64,000 nt of DNA from Nesterenkonia alba DSM 19423 (GTDB taxonomy: Bacteria; Actinomycetota; Actinomycetes; Actinomycetales; Micrococcaceae), in contig NZ_ATXP01000001.1 in the NCBI RefSeq assembly GCF_000421745.1, positions 62,001 through 126,000 on the forward strand, read 5' to 3'. The notes below the pieces were generated by a model that had not been told where the DNA came from, did not search any database, and saw only the letters and a program-made list of their open reading frames with translations. Made by a program: the position numbers and the translations under genes. How positions within the stretch are numbered: position 1 is the stretch's first letter; each line of letters begins with the position of its first letter. Positions 62,812-64,000 of the stretch are shown here, one piece after another.

Positions 62812-64000
62812 CCACCTTGACCCGGGAACGTGCCGATACCCGTGCGGTGCCCGCGGGTGGGGGTGCCCGGCCTCAACTCACCGATCGGCGAACACTGCGG
62901 CCTCCCTCCGCCCGAGCACTGCTGGGCTTGGCCATCATGGGGTCTTTCGTTGCCGGTGGCATCTGGTCGCTGATCGAGCTGCGCGTCAATATCGCCTCGC
63001 TCATCGTCGGTTACGAGAACGCGGTGAACTTCTTCACCAATCGGGTGGGGGCCCTGCAACTGCCCCCGCTGGGAGAACTGGCCCAGATGACGGTGATGAC
63101 CCTGGCGATCGTCATCTGTGCCACTGCTCTGGGTATGGTCCTCTCCCTCATCCTGGGACTGCTTGCGGCAACAAACACCTGCCGACACGCCCCCGTGCGG
63201 GCGGTGGCCCGGGTGATTGTCATCGTCATGCGGGCGGTTCCAGAGCTCATCATGGCGATCATCTTCATTCGGGTGTTCGGCTTCGGAGCCGCCGCGGTCG
63301 CCGGAATTCTCGCTCTCGGACTCAACTCCATCGGCATGCTCGGCAAGTTCTACACCGAGGCGATCGAAGACCACGACGACGGTCCTCGGCAAGCACTGGA
63401 GACCGGCGGTTCCGTGCGCCTGCAGCAGATCTTCGGAGCGACCCTTCCGGGCATCATGCCCGCTGTGGTTGCCCACGGCCTGCACCGTTTCGATATCAAC
63501 CTGCGTGCCTCGGTCATCCTCGGTTATGTGGGGCTGCCCGGGCTTGGCATGGAGCTCTCCAGCGCCTTGGGTGTGGGGAACTATTCCCTGGGTATCGGTC
63601 TGGCTTTGGTGATTCTGGGTATCTGCATCGCCGCCGAGTTGCTTTCCGGGTTCCTTCGCATGAAGCTGCTCGGTCGCTCTGAGCCCAGCCGCTTTGGGTT
63701 CTTCTGGCTGGTGGGAAAGATGCGGCGCCGCTACGACGCCAACCGGCTCGAGGCTCCCTCTGGTGCGCGTCCCGCCGCCTGGGGTGAGCGCACCACCCCG
63801 CCGTGGAACGGGGAGCGGACTTCCCGGTTCACCTACATCGGGCTCTTCGGTCTGGTCATCCTCGCCTCTGTCTGGCTGGCCGACATCGACTGGATCGCCT
63901 TCTTCCACGGCCTGTTATCCATCCCCGCGGTCGCGGGTCAGTTCATCCCACCCAGTGATGGTGGCATCGCCGAACGTCTGTGGACCACGTTGCTGGAGAC
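62808..64000 (+). CDS. phnE: phosphonate-type ABC permease, apparently a two-domain PhnE fusion (3' end outside window)
   Basis: The frame is open from ATG 62808 to the end of the window (397 complete codons). The first permease domain has several hydrophobic segments and the coupling loop EAIEDHDDGPRQALETGGSVRLQQIF, followed by GYVGLPGLGMELSSALG and a final helix near residue 285. After a charged linker, a second domain begins around residue 345 (FTYIGLFGLVILASVWLADIDW, then a PPSDGG..ERLWTTLLET pattern like a PhnE N-terminus). So a single gene seems to encode both halves of the channel. The end of the second domain cannot be seen. Confidence 0.88.
   Translation, partial: MTTLTRERADTRAVPAGGGARPQLTDRRTLRPPSARALLGLAIMGSFVAGGIWSLIELRVNIASLIVGYENAVNFFTNRVGALQLPPLGELAQMTVMTLAIVICATALGMVLSLILGLLAATNTCRHAPVRAVARVIVIVMRAVPELIMAIIFIRVFGFGAAAVAGILALGLNSIGMLGKFYTEAIEDHDDGPRQALETGGSVRLQQIFGATLPGIMPAVVAHGLHRFDINLRASVILGYVGLPGLGMELSSALGVGNYSLGIGLALVILGICIAAELLSGFLRMKLLGRSEPSRFGFFWLVGKMRRRYDANRLEAPSGARPAAWGERTTPPWNGERTSRFTYIGLFGLVILASVWLADIDWIAFFHGLLSIPAVAGQFIPPSDGGIAERLWTTLLE

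Noticed and set aside
62757-63908. 383-codon minus-strand frame opposite phnE
   Set aside because: The plus strand continues an open permease frame with clear motifs; the antisense product is low-complexity and hydrophilic.

Overview
The window looks like a stretch of a high-GC actinobacterial chromosome, most plausibly a member of the Micrococcales (Micrococcaceae-like). The evidence is the order of the ribosomal gene cluster, the absence of rpsD between rpsK and rpoA, GTG and TTG starts, TANNNT -10 boxes, GC-rich hairpin terminators without U-tracts, and many Sec lipoproteins with long acidic spacers after the lipobox cysteine. The acidic spacers hint at a salt- or pH-tolerant relative; that is inference. 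No rRNA, tRNA, CRISPR array, prophage or insertion sequence is visible.

Region 1 (1-4657): the 3' end of an unknown gene, an unknown membrane protein on the minus strand, and two adjacent secreted lipoproteins with OmpA-type peptidoglycan-binding domains. Region 2 (4924-9451): the str operon rpsL-rpsG-fusA, then tuf behind its own hairpin. Region 3 (9544-11508): a large unknown polytopic membrane protein placed between tuf and the S10 operon. Region 4 (11865-28538): the S10, spc and alpha operons, interrupted by a terminator/promoter between rpsQ and rplN, by a terminator between rplO and secY, and by a PhnB-like gene between map and infA. rpsN is missing between rplE and rpsH.

Region 5 (28579-31155): the rplQ terminator, a striking perfect 27-bp inverted repeat, truA and a sugar-porter MFS transporter. 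Region 6 (31284-40392): the most unusual block. It encodes a small membrane protein, a membrane-anchored vWA protein with a signal peptide and a cytoplasmic tail, a 1116-residue tubulin/FtsZ-like protein, and an 899-residue unknown membrane protein. It looks like one operon for an undescribed membrane-associated tubulin-like machine. Region 7 (40740-43199): rplM-rpsI and glmM.

Region 8 (43371-50364): a SAM-I riboswitch followed by a sulfonate ABC transporter, two flavin-dependent monooxygenases, a flavin reductase and a nitroreductase-family protein. Together they would import and desulfonate organosulfur compounds when S-adenosylmethionine is low. Region 9 (50367-53508, minus strand): an unknown protein, mscL, a VanY-type D,D-carboxypeptidase lipoprotein and coaA. 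Region 10 (53639-60766): glmS, acpS, nnr, alr, tsaE and a CapA-like lipoprotein, mostly with ATGA or GTGA stop/start overlaps. Region 11 (60986-64000): a phosphonate-type ABC transporter whose permease gene appears to be a fusion of two PhnE domains and runs off the window.

glmM and glmS, two steps of the UDP-GlcNAc pathway at separate loci, share an unusual G/T-ending codon style and similar promoter-proximal sequences that would give nearly leaderless mRNAs.
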